From positions 252,296 through 282,975 of the forward strand of contig NZ_KB849754.1 in NCBI RefSeq assembly GCF_000368925.1: a stretch of DNA of 30,680 nucleotides, read 5' to 3'. Shown piece by piece: positions 16,969 to 24,134 of this stretch; the first letter of the stretch is position 1; every line of letters begins with the position of its first letter. This stretch comes from Acinetobacter bereziniae LMG 1003 = CIP 70.12. GTDB lineage: Bacteria; Pseudomonadota; Gammaproteobacteria; Pseudomonadales; Moraxellaceae. The position numbers were made by a program, and so were the translations under genes. Below the pieces are notes generated by a model. The model was not told the origin of the DNA and made no database searches. It saw nothing but the letters and a program-made list of their open reading frames with translations.

Positions 16969-17850
16969 TTATTTCACCCAAATGGCTTGTTCGTTTTCGT
17001 CAGCAGCATAGACCGTGCGATTGTCTGGCATCTTCTGACCTACATAGACTGTATATGTATGGTTTTGAGAATCTGTCATCCAAGCACGATCGCCTACAAC
17101 CGCAAAAGCATCCAAACGTTTTGCACCTTTTGGAATTGATAAGGTTTTAGATCCCGATGTACTTAAAGCCTTTTGCTTAGTCTGGTCTTTAGCTATTGTG
17201 ATTAAACTAGTCTTTAATTCCTTAATTGCCTGTTCTTGCAATTCAACAAGGTTTTTAAGATCGTCATTTTCAGCTTTCAGTTGTTCATTTTTGATTTTGG
17301 TTTCTGATTGAGCAACTGCAGTTTGTTCGCCGTTTTGTATTTGCCCTTGCGCTTGCTCTTTTTCTTGCAAACGGTGTAATAAAACAAGTGCATTCGTACC
17401 CTGACTTTGATAGAAGCTAATTGCCTCTTTTCCTAGATCAGAATCAATCGGATACGACATGGATTTGTACATAATCATGTATTGACCAGTGGTAGGATCT
17501 TTAAACACAATATTTTCATCAACAATGAACGCCGTATCATCAGCAATACTATTGTCCTTTAAAGGTTGTTGATTTTGGATGTATGTTGCTTGTGTTTGTT
17601 GAATGCCTTGACCAACAGTATCAATGGATTCTGGTGTTTGTTCTGGAGCAACTGCCGTGCTGACGTCTTTTGGTTTACTCATTTGTATCCAAAAGAAAGT
17701 ACCAATCATAATTAAGGCAATAACACCAATAACAATAAGAAGTTTTGGAGGAATACCACCCTTCGCACCACCTTCGCCTTTTTGGGGTTTGCCTTCAGCA
17801 TCTTTTAGATTTTTCTTTGCCTGTTCAGCAGTCATTTGATTATCAGACAT
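16969..17850 (-). CDS. traP: TraP/DotF (IcmG)-like inner-membrane protein, 293 aa
   Basis: A 35-residue Lys/Gly-rich cytoplasmic segment is followed by one membrane helix at about residues 36-57 (LLIVIGVIALIMIGTFFWIQM), a Gln/Thr-rich linker and a coiled coil at about 165-225. The C-terminal domain is strand-rich and ends in a VYVGQKMPDNRTVYAADENE stretch. This bitopic plan with periplasmic coiled coil matches IcmG/DotF and TraP, an accessory subunit linking the inner-membrane complex with DotG. It lies five bases after traO and ten before traQ. Similarity to TraP rather than another coiled-coil subunit is inferred from gene order. Confidence 0.75.
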   Translation of the reverse strand: MSDNQMTAEQAKKNLKDAEGKPQKGEGGAKGGIPPKLLIVIGVIALIMIGTFFWIQMSKPKDVSTAVAPEQTPESIDTVGQGIQQTQATYIQNQQPLKDNSIADDTAFIVDENIVFKDPTTGQYMIMYKSMSYPIDSDLGKEAISFYQSQGTNALVLLHRLQEKEQAQGQIQNGEQTAVAQSETKIKNEQLKAENDDLKNLVELQEQAIKELKTSLITIAKDQTKQKALSTSGSKTLSIPKGAKRLDAFAVVGDRAWMTDSQNHTYTVYVGQKMPDNRTVYAADENEQAIWVK

Positions 17851-17855
17851 TTCGC

Positions 17856-19379
17856 TTACCCCTTACTTTTCGGTGTTGTTACGTCAGCATCAAAAAAGAC
17901 TTCAAATACTTTTCCGCTGTTAACGATATACGTAGTTGGTCGAACTGTTGATGTACGTGCCATGTTCGCCATTTCCGTACCAACGTTACCAATGATGTTC
18001 CCGGCAATTTCTTTATCGTTTGGCTCTTCCTTCGTGCTTACAACATTGCCAGTATTTGTGATTTGGGTTGTACCAATGTTTTGATAGGCTTGTCCGTACC
18101 CCTCAAAGATTCCAGCAGTAACCATACCGCCAAGCTTTTGCAAAGTGTGTTTTTGGACTTTATCAGCCATACCCGATTGTTTTGTTCCAAGAGTTAAAGC
18201 TCGTACTTGGATTGCATACTCTTCGCCCTTAAACAACATACGGGTAAAGTTAAATTCAATATCCGCAGTATTCAGACCAACAGTACCAATAAGTTTTGCG
18301 CCGTTAAATTTACCGCCAATAACAGTAGCAAATAGGTTTTTACCTTTATCAGTATTCACACCTGTATCTAAACGCGCTTTCATTGTTGTACCAGCTTTAA
18401 TGATTGCTAGTCCTTTAGTAGATTCGCTAGTCGTTTTCGCAACGTTCAAGCTTCCAAGGTTTTGTTGCCCTTCCGATGCTTTAGTGTTGTGTGAATATTT
18501 ATATGTTGAATATCCGTTGACCTTGTTCTTTGTATTAGAAAACGCAGCAAGTTGATCAACAAAAGCAGTTTGACTTAATTCACGCGTTGCAACATTACGT
18601 TCTGCATTAGCAGCTGCTTGTTGGCTATATACACTAGCAACATCATTAGCAGCAGATGAAGCATGTTCATATTGTTGCGCGTAGTTAGTTTGATAAATCG
18701 GTGCGTTTTGATTAGCACCGTTTTGTGCTTGTGGTTGTTGTGGTAGACCACCGCTAGTTGGTTGAGGTAATGCGCCACCATTAGCACCACCTTGATTTGC
18801 CATATTAGCTCTGGCCATCTGGTCAAGTTCAAGCGTAATGTTTGGTGTACCACCTTTTGCAGAACCGTTTACAGGTTGCCCATTTGGACCTGTAATAAAA
18901 TTCTGATCGTTCAGATCGCCGTTTGGATCTTGTGTTGCAACTGTTTTAAATTCGGGTAAATAGCTTTCACCATTTTTGCCAGCTTGAGCAGCTTCTTCAG
19001 CTTGTTTTTGACGTTCATATTCTACGTATTCAGGAGGGATAACATTTGTACCCTGTCCTTGGATTTCTGGTGTAGCAATAGCAACCTGATTATCTAAAGC
19101 TAGTTGGTCACTTTTCCCCATTGGGTTAAACATAAAAAAGCCTAAACCACCAACTACTACCAAACCAATAATTGCAACAACGCGAAAGCGCGTATCTGCA
19201 AAAACACGTTTTTTGTTAGCAGTTTTAATACTTGTATTTTTCAGTTTTTTAGGTTGGTCTTCTTCTGAATGAACTTGGTTTGCAGAAATAATAGTTTCAT
19301 CGGTAGTACCTACTTCAGTGCTACGACTAGAATTCTCTTCAATGTCATTCGGGTTATTTTGTTGGTTCGTTGAATCCAT
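17856..19379 (-). CDS. traO: TraO/DotG (IcmE), VirB10-like core channel protein, 507 aa
   Basis: The N-terminus is a 65-residue acidic then basic cytoplasmic segment, followed by one membrane helix at about 67-84 (VVAIIGLVVVGGLGFFMF) and a long periplasmic Gly/Gln/Asn/Pro-rich region at about 100-250. The strand-rich C-terminal domain (about 300-507) has the layout of DotG/VirB10, including AGTTMKARLDTGVNTDKG. It spans the envelope and forms the central channel. It is shorter than DotG of Legionella (about 1050), which carries a long repeat region, but close to the IncI TraO size. The last CGCCGT hexamer of the window (18917) falls in this gene; none occurs beyond it. Confidence 0.9.
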   Translation of the reverse strand: MDSTNQQNNPNDIEENSSRSTEVGTTDETIISANQVHSEEDQPKKLKNTSIKTANKKRVFADTRFRVVAIIGLVVVGGLGFFMFNPMGKSDQLALDNQVAIATPEIQGQGTNVIPPEYVEYERQKQAEEAAQAGKNGESYLPEFKTVATQDPNGDLNDQNFITGPNGQPVNGSAKGGTPNITLELDQMARANMANQGGANGGALPQPTSGGLPQQPQAQNGANQNAPIYQTNYAQQYEHASSAANDVASVYSQQAAANAERNVATRELSQTAFVDQLAAFSNTKNKVNGYSTYKYSHNTKASEGQQNLGSLNVAKTTSESTKGLAIIKAGTTMKARLDTGVNTDKGKNLFATVIGGKFNGAKLIGTVGLNTADIEFNFTRMLFKGEEYAIQVRALTLGTKQSGMADKVQKHTLQKLGGMVTAGIFEGYGQAYQNIGTTQITNTGNVVSTKEEPNDKEIAGNIIGNVGTEMANMARTSTVRPTTYIVNSGKVFEVFFDADVTTPKSKG

Positions 19380-19400
19380 TTTTACTTCTCACTTAATGAC

Positions 19401-20357
19401 TTAAAATGCGTCTTCGAGGTAAACAGTTTTAGGTGTACCGCCAGTCGTTGAAAATGTGATGTATTTCAGATCTTCAGAATCTTCATAACGGAAGATCTTC
19501 ATACCGTTGTTAGCGCGGAAAGAACTCAAAAAGGCTGGTTGAATAACACCAAAGTTACTACGCACATATATATAGCCACCAAACTTCCAAGCACGGACAT
19601 TAGGACTATCGGTTCGCATTTCGACAGCACCTTCAGGCGCCAAGCCATCCATAAATTGCAAACTCACACCATCTGGAATAATCGATGTTTGATTGCCTGT
19701 TGAATACATAGCTTTGGCTGTTGGGCTTCGACCAGGTATACGTGCGTCTACACGAACATCTAAATCACGTTGGCCAGTAGCTAACATCAAAATTACTGGA
19801 GCACCCAATCCCTTTAATGTGACCGTTACGTTTCCGAAAGCAGCTGGATCTAATGGTTCGATTGAAAGGATGTTAGTTTCAGGGATTTCATCTGGCTCTT
19901 TTTCGTTTTGCTCACCCAAACCATCTGAGAAACGTCCACGGTCCAAAGAAATCTTTTCAATGTTCCATGGATTTCCTGAAGAATCGGTAAAGACAATAGT
20001 AGATAGCATGCCAGCGCTTAAACGAATTACTGGCGGTTCCTCACCAGGGTTTAATGAAATACCCAAACTACGGGTTTTCGCTTGTGGCGTATTTACATAA
20101 GGACTAGAAAGGCTTCGTTTTTGTTGCAACAAAAGTCCTTTAACTATTTTTGTTTGCTCAGGTGTGAACTGCAAACCAACAAGGTTGTGAACCTGTCTGT
20201 CAATTTCCGATGCTGTATCAACTACCTTAGGTGCAACCAAAGGAGATTGAGCATCCGCAAAAGTATTCGGGGGCATATCAGCAGCATTAACTATTGTAGT
20301 TAATGCAGTAGAAGCAAAAAGAGCCAAAGATAATTTTTTCAATTTCATAAGTTTCAT
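19401..20357 (-). CDS. traN: TraN/DotH (IcmK) outer-membrane complex protein, 318 aa
   Basis: A classic signal peptide (residues 1-25, ending TTIVNA before ADMPP) directs it to the periplasm. A helical segment (LVGLQFTPEQTKIVKGLLLQ) is followed by a strand-rich domain with ISLNPGEEPPVIRLSAGM and FTDSSGNPWNIEK. These stretches are characteristic of IcmK/DotH, the VirB9-like ring subunit at the outer membrane. The start at 20357 is four bases after traM; a second ATG three codons later would also serve. The next gene is traO, the usual partner. Confidence 0.9.
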   Translation of the reverse strand: MKLMKLKKLSLALFASTALTTIVNAADMPPNTFADAQSPLVAPKVVDTASEIDRQVHNLVGLQFTPEQTKIVKGLLLQQKRSLSSPYVNTPQAKTRSLGISLNPGEEPPVIRLSAGMLSTIVFTDSSGNPWNIEKISLDRGRFSDGLGEQNEKEPDEIPETNILSIEPLDPAAFGNVTVTLKGLGAPVILMLATGQRDLDVRVDARIPGRSPTAKAMYSTGNQTSIIPDGVSLQFMDGLAPEGAVEMRTDSPNVRAWKFGGYIYVRSNFGVIQPAFLSSFRANNGMKIFRYEDSEDLKYITFSTTGGTPKTVYLEDAF

Positions 20358-20361
20358 CCAA

Positions 20362-21045
20362 TTAACGCGCTGGAGTTAACGTAATTGTCTTAACAGCAAT
20401 ACCGTTGTAGTTCAGATAAGAACGTGGATGCTCAACAATAGTAACTGTCGCAATGAAGCGGTGAGTCTCTTTAGGTTGTTTGTCACCTAAGAAGAATTGA
20501 GTAGTGATAGGAACACGAACAGTCCAACTAGGTTCTGCAGCATGTAAATCACGGTTTTCGATTTGTGGAACATCAGTAGCAGTAGTTCGCATCGTTAGGT
20601 TGTTTTGTACGATTGTGCCAACTGTTTGTGATTGAGCGATTTGCTTCATCAATGAATCTTTACCGCCCTCAGTGAAATACATTGAACCAGCATTGTTAAT
20701 AACGTCACGCCAGTTCAAGAAATCAAAGTTGTAGACAGAAAGTATTGCACTCTTACCGAATTCAGAAATAACAACGTCAGTAACGCGAGGGTTTTTTGAT
20801 GCTTCGATTGGACAGATAACCGAGTTATCTACTGTTTGAACAGCTTTAACTTTAGGGTATGCATTAAAGGCAGCAAAAATAATCATCGCAAGAACAGCAC
20901 TCACGATAAAAGCGAAAAACACGAAAACAAGCCATCGTCTTAACTTTGCAATCTCCTTATCTTTTTCATCCACCTGTTTTCTTAGCCAAAGACTAGGATC
21001 ACAAGAACCTATTTCAGCGTTTTCATTAGATTTGTCTTTAGACAC
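20362..21045 (-). CDS. traM: TraM/DotI (IcmL) inner-membrane protein, 227 aa
   Basis: A short charged cytoplasmic region is followed by one membrane helix at about residues 37-62 (WLVFVFFAFIVSAVLAMIIFAAF) and a periplasmic domain of 160 residues with NFDFLNWRDVINNAGSMYFT and a conserved-looking strand ladder, as in IcmL/DotI. The open frame extends to 21186, but AGGAG lies seven bases before a GTG at 21043-21045, ten bases after the preceding stop. That start is clearly better, since the upstream extension overlaps the neighbour and looks like noise. DotI forms a ring with DotJ in the inner membrane. Confidence 0.88.
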   Translation of the reverse strand: MSKDKSNENAEIGSCDPSLWLRKQVDEKDKEIAKLRRWLVFVFFAFIVSAVLAMIIFAAFNAYPKVKAVQTVDNSVICPIEASKNPRVTDVVISEFGKSAILSVYNFDFLNWRDVINNAGSMYFTEGGKDSLMKQIAQSQTVGTIVQNNLTMRTTATDVPQIENRDLHAAEPSWTVRVPITTQFFLGDKQPKETHRFIATVTIVEHPRSYLNYNGIAVKTITLTPAR

Positions 21046-21055
21046 AACAGCACTC

Positions 21056-21343
21056 CTATTTCGCTGGCTGATATATAACAGATGGAATTGGACGATCTGA
21101 TTTAGAGCTAAGCACACACTTAACTGGTGTGCCGTCATCAAAAACCATAGATTCGAAATCTGTTGTGGTGAGTTTAAAAGCCACAAAACTAAGCGTTGTT
21201 AAAACGGTTAAAATGCACAATGAGGCAAACGTACCAACCAACACTCTTAAAAGCCTTGCGTATTTTCTTTTACCTATTATTGATACTTCAGCGTAAGGAG
21301 AGCCCCATGTTGAAGTAGTCAAATTAGTTTTAGAGTTATCCAT
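21056..21343 (-). CDS. traL: Small bitopic membrane protein, DotJ (IcmM)/TraL-like, 95 aa
   Basis: One membrane helix (about residues 33-56, VLVGTFASLCILTVLTTLSFVAF) lies between a 30-residue cytoplasmic part and a 35-residue periplasmic tail containing a Cys. Size, single helix and place directly before DotI match DotJ/IcmM, the truncated DotI paralogue, or TraL of IncI plasmids; sequence alone cannot separate these. Its ATG directly abuts the TAA of the recombinase gene (no gap), so its translation should depend on that gene. Confidence 0.55.
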   Translation of the reverse strand: MDNSKTNLTTSTWGSPYAEVSIIGKRKYARLLRVLVGTFASLCILTVLTTLSFVAFKLTTTDFESMVFDDGTPVKCVLSSKSDRPIPSVIYQPAK

Positions 21344-22567
21344 TTAGTCAATCACTAAACCCGACTTTAATTCGTCCTTATAATAGTCGGTATTAAACTC
21401 ATTTGCTATATTAAGATCAAAATAATAAAAGGTATCTAGGTTATTAGCTAAAAGTGTTTTAACAAATTCATGGCTACCATTAACGTTTTCAATAGAATCT
21501 AAAGTAGGCTTTATACTAAAACCACTATGGCCTCTCCACTTTCGCCCATAAAAGTTAGAAGCAGTATCTTTACCAGCATGTCCAAAAGCACCAGCTATCA
21601 CAAACTTATCAATACCCTTTACCTTAGCATTTGCAATACATTGATGCCTTGTACTGTATAAAGTAGGTCGTTGATCTTCATTAGTTAAAACCTTGCCTCT
21701 AAGTTTAAAGTAATTGATATAACTTAAACGTAAACGCTCTTGCAGTATTTTAATAAAAGTCTGTTTTTCATCCCATCCAAAGGTATAGCCACTACTTTTA
21801 TTTAAACTAGATACCTTTCTCACATACCTATTTAGCAAATTCCAGTAAAGGTATATCTTTTCTTGATCTTCATGTTTAAGGTCATCAAGTATTAAATACC
21901 TTTTAAGTCCATTAGCCCGACCATGTGTAGCCTTGCCATTTTCCACAATCATGATCAGTTTTGGTCCTTTTACTGCACAACAGAATGAAACGGAAAACCA
22001 CTCAACAGGACGCAATCCAACAACAAGATTGGCATCAACAAAAGCAACCATCATCCGATCAAACTCACTAGCCCTAGTGTTACTCTCGTTCTTATGTTCG
22101 AATTCTCTTACCAAGTAGTTGTAAAACGTGCGTTCAAAGTACTTTGTTTTCAGCTCAGAAGTACGCTTAGGTTTGTCCTTGTTAGCTGTATATTTTGTGT
22201 TAATGATTCTTAAATATAGTTCTTCTAAAAAATATTCATCAAAACCAGCATCTATATCTTCATCATTAATAGAGCCATTATTTAGCTCATTAAGCTTTAG
22301 ACCGATTCCATATACTAAATATGCACGATATGTTCTAAATGTAGATTCCGCATAATATCCATTTTCAGATTTAGTTTTAAATTCAGAATATATGTTTTCA
22401 TATAACATTTTTAAATCTAGCTCTGAACTATCTAAATGTTTATCAATCTTTTGCTTAAGCTCAATATCATATTTAGTCTTAGTAGAATACGGAAAATCTT
22501 CTATACGACTTGTATATTCTTTTAATGTCTTTGGATAGCTATTAGGATTCTCAAAACTGCTCACCAC
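21344..22567 (-). CDS. Tyrosine recombinase, first gene of the long tra operon
   Basis: The C-terminal half carries the tyrosine-recombinase catalytic set. In residues counted from an ATG at 22603, these are R198 in VVGLRPVEW, K224 in ENGKATHGR, R319-H320 in TLYSTRHQ, H342 in GAFGHAGKDTA and Y352 in SNFYGRKW. The usual first His of HxxR is Tyr (Y316). The N-terminal 180 residues would be the core-binding helical domain. TTAAGG followed by GTGGTAGTG points to a GTG start at 22567 rather than the ATG at 22603; both are possible. It is fused in transcription to traL with no gap. Its target site is unknown. Roles such as resolving plasmid dimers or inverting a local segment are inference. Confidence 0.8.
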   Translation of the reverse strand: MVSSFENPNSYPKTLKEYTSRIEDFPYSTKTKYDIELKQKIDKHLDSSELDLKMLYENIYSEFKTKSENGYYAESTFRTYRAYLVYGIGLKLNELNNGSINDEDIDAGFDEYFLEELYLRIINTKYTANKDKPKRTSELKTKYFERTFYNYLVREFEHKNESNTRASEFDRMMVAFVDANLVVGLRPVEWFSVSFCCAVKGPKLIMIVENGKATHGRANGLKRYLILDDLKHEDQEKIYLYWNLLNRYVRKVSSLNKSSGYTFGWDEKQTFIKILQERLRLSYINYFKLRGKVLTNEDQRPTLYSTRHQCIANAKVKGIDKFVIAGAFGHAGKDTASNFYGRKWRGHSGFSIKPTLDSIENVNGSHEFVKTLLANNLDTFYYFDLNIANEFNTDYYKDELKSGLVID

Positions 22568-22644
22568 TACCACCCTTAATCCACATGCAAAACATGAGCA
22601 CATACTACAACGTTAAACACCTATCTAAAAGTACTCGTTAAAAC

Positions 22645-22682
22645 GTTTTTCACTTTAAGCAAAATGTTTTTCACTTTTAAGC
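22645..22682. repeat. Tandem direct repeats upstream of the recombinase-tra operon
   Basis: Two copies of GTTTTTCACTTT(T)AAGC lie at 22645-22660 and 22666-22682, a 21-base period that puts both on the same face of the helix, immediately upstream of the recombinase start. A third related 12-mer, TTTTTCACTTTA, lies at 30517-30528, about 60 bases upstream of parA. This arrangement is typical of operator repeats; the binding protein is not known. Confidence 0.6.
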
Positions 22683-22998
22683 CCAATAAATGCAAATGTC
22701 TTTTTTGACTCCTCTCTTGTTAGTACAGTGGAAAAATAAAAAAAATGAAGTTGAGAAATCATAAAAACACAGTGGACCTTTTTTACAGTGAAGTGCTTGA
22801 TATGCGTAGTTTCAATAGTCTTTTGCCAGTGCTGATGCCTTAAATTTTTAGGGATAAATACGACTCTAAGCACATCATTATTGCAGTTTAATTGGTGTTT
22901 AAGGTGTAAAACTTTATATTTAAGATGCACAGCACTAAACCATAAGGTAGGTTTTTATAAGTAGCAGTTGTAATGTCTTTAAAGTTTTAAATTAGTAA

Positions 22999-23010
22999 TG
23001 GTATATACCA
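22999..23010. promoter_or_regulatory. Palindrome TGGTATATACCA
   Basis: A perfect 12-bp palindrome that contains the recurrent GTATATAC core and, with the next base, the longer GTATATACCAA form. It lies between the divergent tra operons, about 430 bases from the recombinase start and 640 from traH. It may be an operator of a plasmid regulator; see the finding on GTATATAC sites. Confidence 0.45.
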
Positions 23011-23084
23011 AGATGCATTTTTTCTTCAAACAGTTTTTATCAATTTATTTAATATTAAAGAAGCTGACTTATAAATAAATTGCA

Positions 23085-23093
23085 TTATCCACA
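23085..23093 (+). promoter_or_regulatory. DnaA-box match TTATCCACA
   Basis: A perfect match to the consensus DnaA box, the only one noticed in the window, inside the most AT-rich stretch (roughly 23020-23290). A single box is expected by chance only rarely, but no iteron array or rep gene adjoins it, so an origin is a possibility rather than a call. Confidence 0.35.
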
Positions 23094-23404
23094 TTAATAT
23101 TTTTATTGTTAATTAAAAAAGTATATAAACATCTTTATTAATGTACTTCTATATTGTAAAATATAAATTACAGTATTAACAATATTTTAAGTAAAAAATA
23201 AACTAAATGTAGTTTGTTATTTTCTGTATAAAATATATTCTAAAAAAAGAACAATAAAGATTAGAAAAGATAATAAAAAGAAAGAATAAGACTATAAAGG
23301 AATATAAAAGACGTCTAGCAAACTATAAGAGCTCATTTACTCTCTACAATTGATTGAAAAAAGTACGTTGTATTTCCATTTCAGATAAGTACTACTAAAA
23401 AAAA

Positions 23405-23427
23405 GCATTGTTTTGGACAGACAATGC
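23405..23427. repeat. Inverted repeat GCATTGT...ACAATGC
   Basis: Seven-base arms with a nine-base loop (TTTGGACAG), followed about 15 bases later by a run of six T. No gene ends nearby on the + strand, so it may be part of a small RNA, a protein-binding site or a terminator of an unrecognised transcript. Confidence 0.4.
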
Positions 23428-23461
23428 ACCTAAAAAGAGTATTTTTTACAGATTTGTCTTG

Positions 23462-23486
23462 TTTAGGCCAGGTACGACTGCCTAAA
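23462..23486. repeat. Inverted repeat TTTAGGC...GCCTAAA
   Basis: Seven-base perfect arms around an 11-base loop (CAGGTACGACT), about 165 bases upstream of traH. Together with the inverted repeat 35 bases earlier it gives this region an unusual density of hairpins for non-coding plasmid DNA. No function is assigned. Confidence 0.4.
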
Positions 23487-23650
23487 GAACGGCCTTAGAT
23501 ATACGTTAAAGCTTATAAATTAGGTTTAAGCGAGTGTCTAAAAGTCGGCTTTATACCTTTTAAGGGATTTTTTATAATTAATAAAGTGCATTTTAAAAGT
23601 TTTTAGACTAAAATCATTTTGTCTTTATACCCACTTAATCCGGAGTAAAA

Positions 23651-24097
23651 ATGAAGCACAATAAAAAGCTTTTAAGCGTTCTTGCAATTGGTTTAATGAT
23701 GTCTGGATGTGCTAGTCGTGATGTAACGCAATTAAACGTAGCAAGCCCTTTATCTATTATATCTGAAGCATCTCAAGAGGCTTTAATTGCACAACAGAAT
23801 TTAAAGAACTCTACTGCAATTCAAATGCAAACTGCTCAGAAGAAACAAGGTAGCATCAACCATGACCTTTTAAATATCGACTACATAGGCGATCCAATAC
23901 CTTTAATTAAAAGTATTTCTAGCCAATACGGATACCGTTTTGTAGAAGCTGGTCCTACCCATGAGCTTCCAATTGTTAATTTTAATAAAAAGCGTGTTAC
24001 GGGTGTAGAAGCTTTACGCAATATTTCTGCATATTTAAATACTGCTTCGATAACTCTAGATCATCAAAATAAAAGTATTTTATTGACTTATAACTAA
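23651..24097 (+). CDS. traH: TraH/DotD outer-membrane lipoprotein, 148 aa
   Basis: A lipoprotein signal peptide ends in LMMSGC with the lipidated Cys at position 20. It is followed by a linker and a C-terminal domain from about residue 70 (DPIPLIKSISSQYGYRF, then EALRNISAYLNTASITLDHQ). That domain is the secretin N0-like fold known for DotD. DotD and DotC target DotH to the outer membrane. CGGAG lies six bases before the ATG. It starts the + strand operon that continues through traI, traJ, traK and probably parM/parR. Confidence 0.88.
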   Translation: MKHNKKLLSVLAIGLMMSGCASRDVTQLNVASPLSIISEASQEALIAQQNLKNSTAIQMQTAQKKQGSINHDLLNIDYIGDPIPLIKSISSQYGYRFVEAGPTHELPIVNFNKKRVTGVEALRNISAYLNTASITLDHQNKSILLTYN

Positions 24098-24134
24098 CAC
24101 CCTTTAAATCCTTTTATAAATATCTGGAGTTTTT

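Larger units (their letters stand above)
22568..23650. other. AT-rich divergent intergenic region between the two tra operons
   Basis: More than 1 kb without a convincing gene. From left to right it holds: tandem TTTTTCACTTTA repeats (22645-22682); the palindrome TGGTATATACCA (22999-23010); a perfect TTATCCACA DnaA-box match (23085-23093) inside an extremely AT-rich stretch (about 23020-23290); a GCATTGT/ACAATGC hairpin (23405-23427); and a TTTAGGC/GCCTAAA hairpin (23462-23486). Near traH, TTAGAC and TATACC spaced by 17 bases just before the ribosome binding site may be its promoter. An origin, a regulatory region or both could lie here; no replication gene is next to it. Confidence 0.5.

Noticed and set aside
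298..18922. CGCCGT as a standard DNA uptake sequence
   Set aside because: Only the GCCGT core agrees with the Neisseria sequence; flanks are variable, and Acinetobacter is not known for an uptake bias.
22655..22930. Open frame of 91 codons on the minus strand in the intergenic region
   Set aside because: Low-complexity, His/Phe/Lys-rich translation, no ribosome binding site, and it lies among the AT-rich repeats; it looks like chance.
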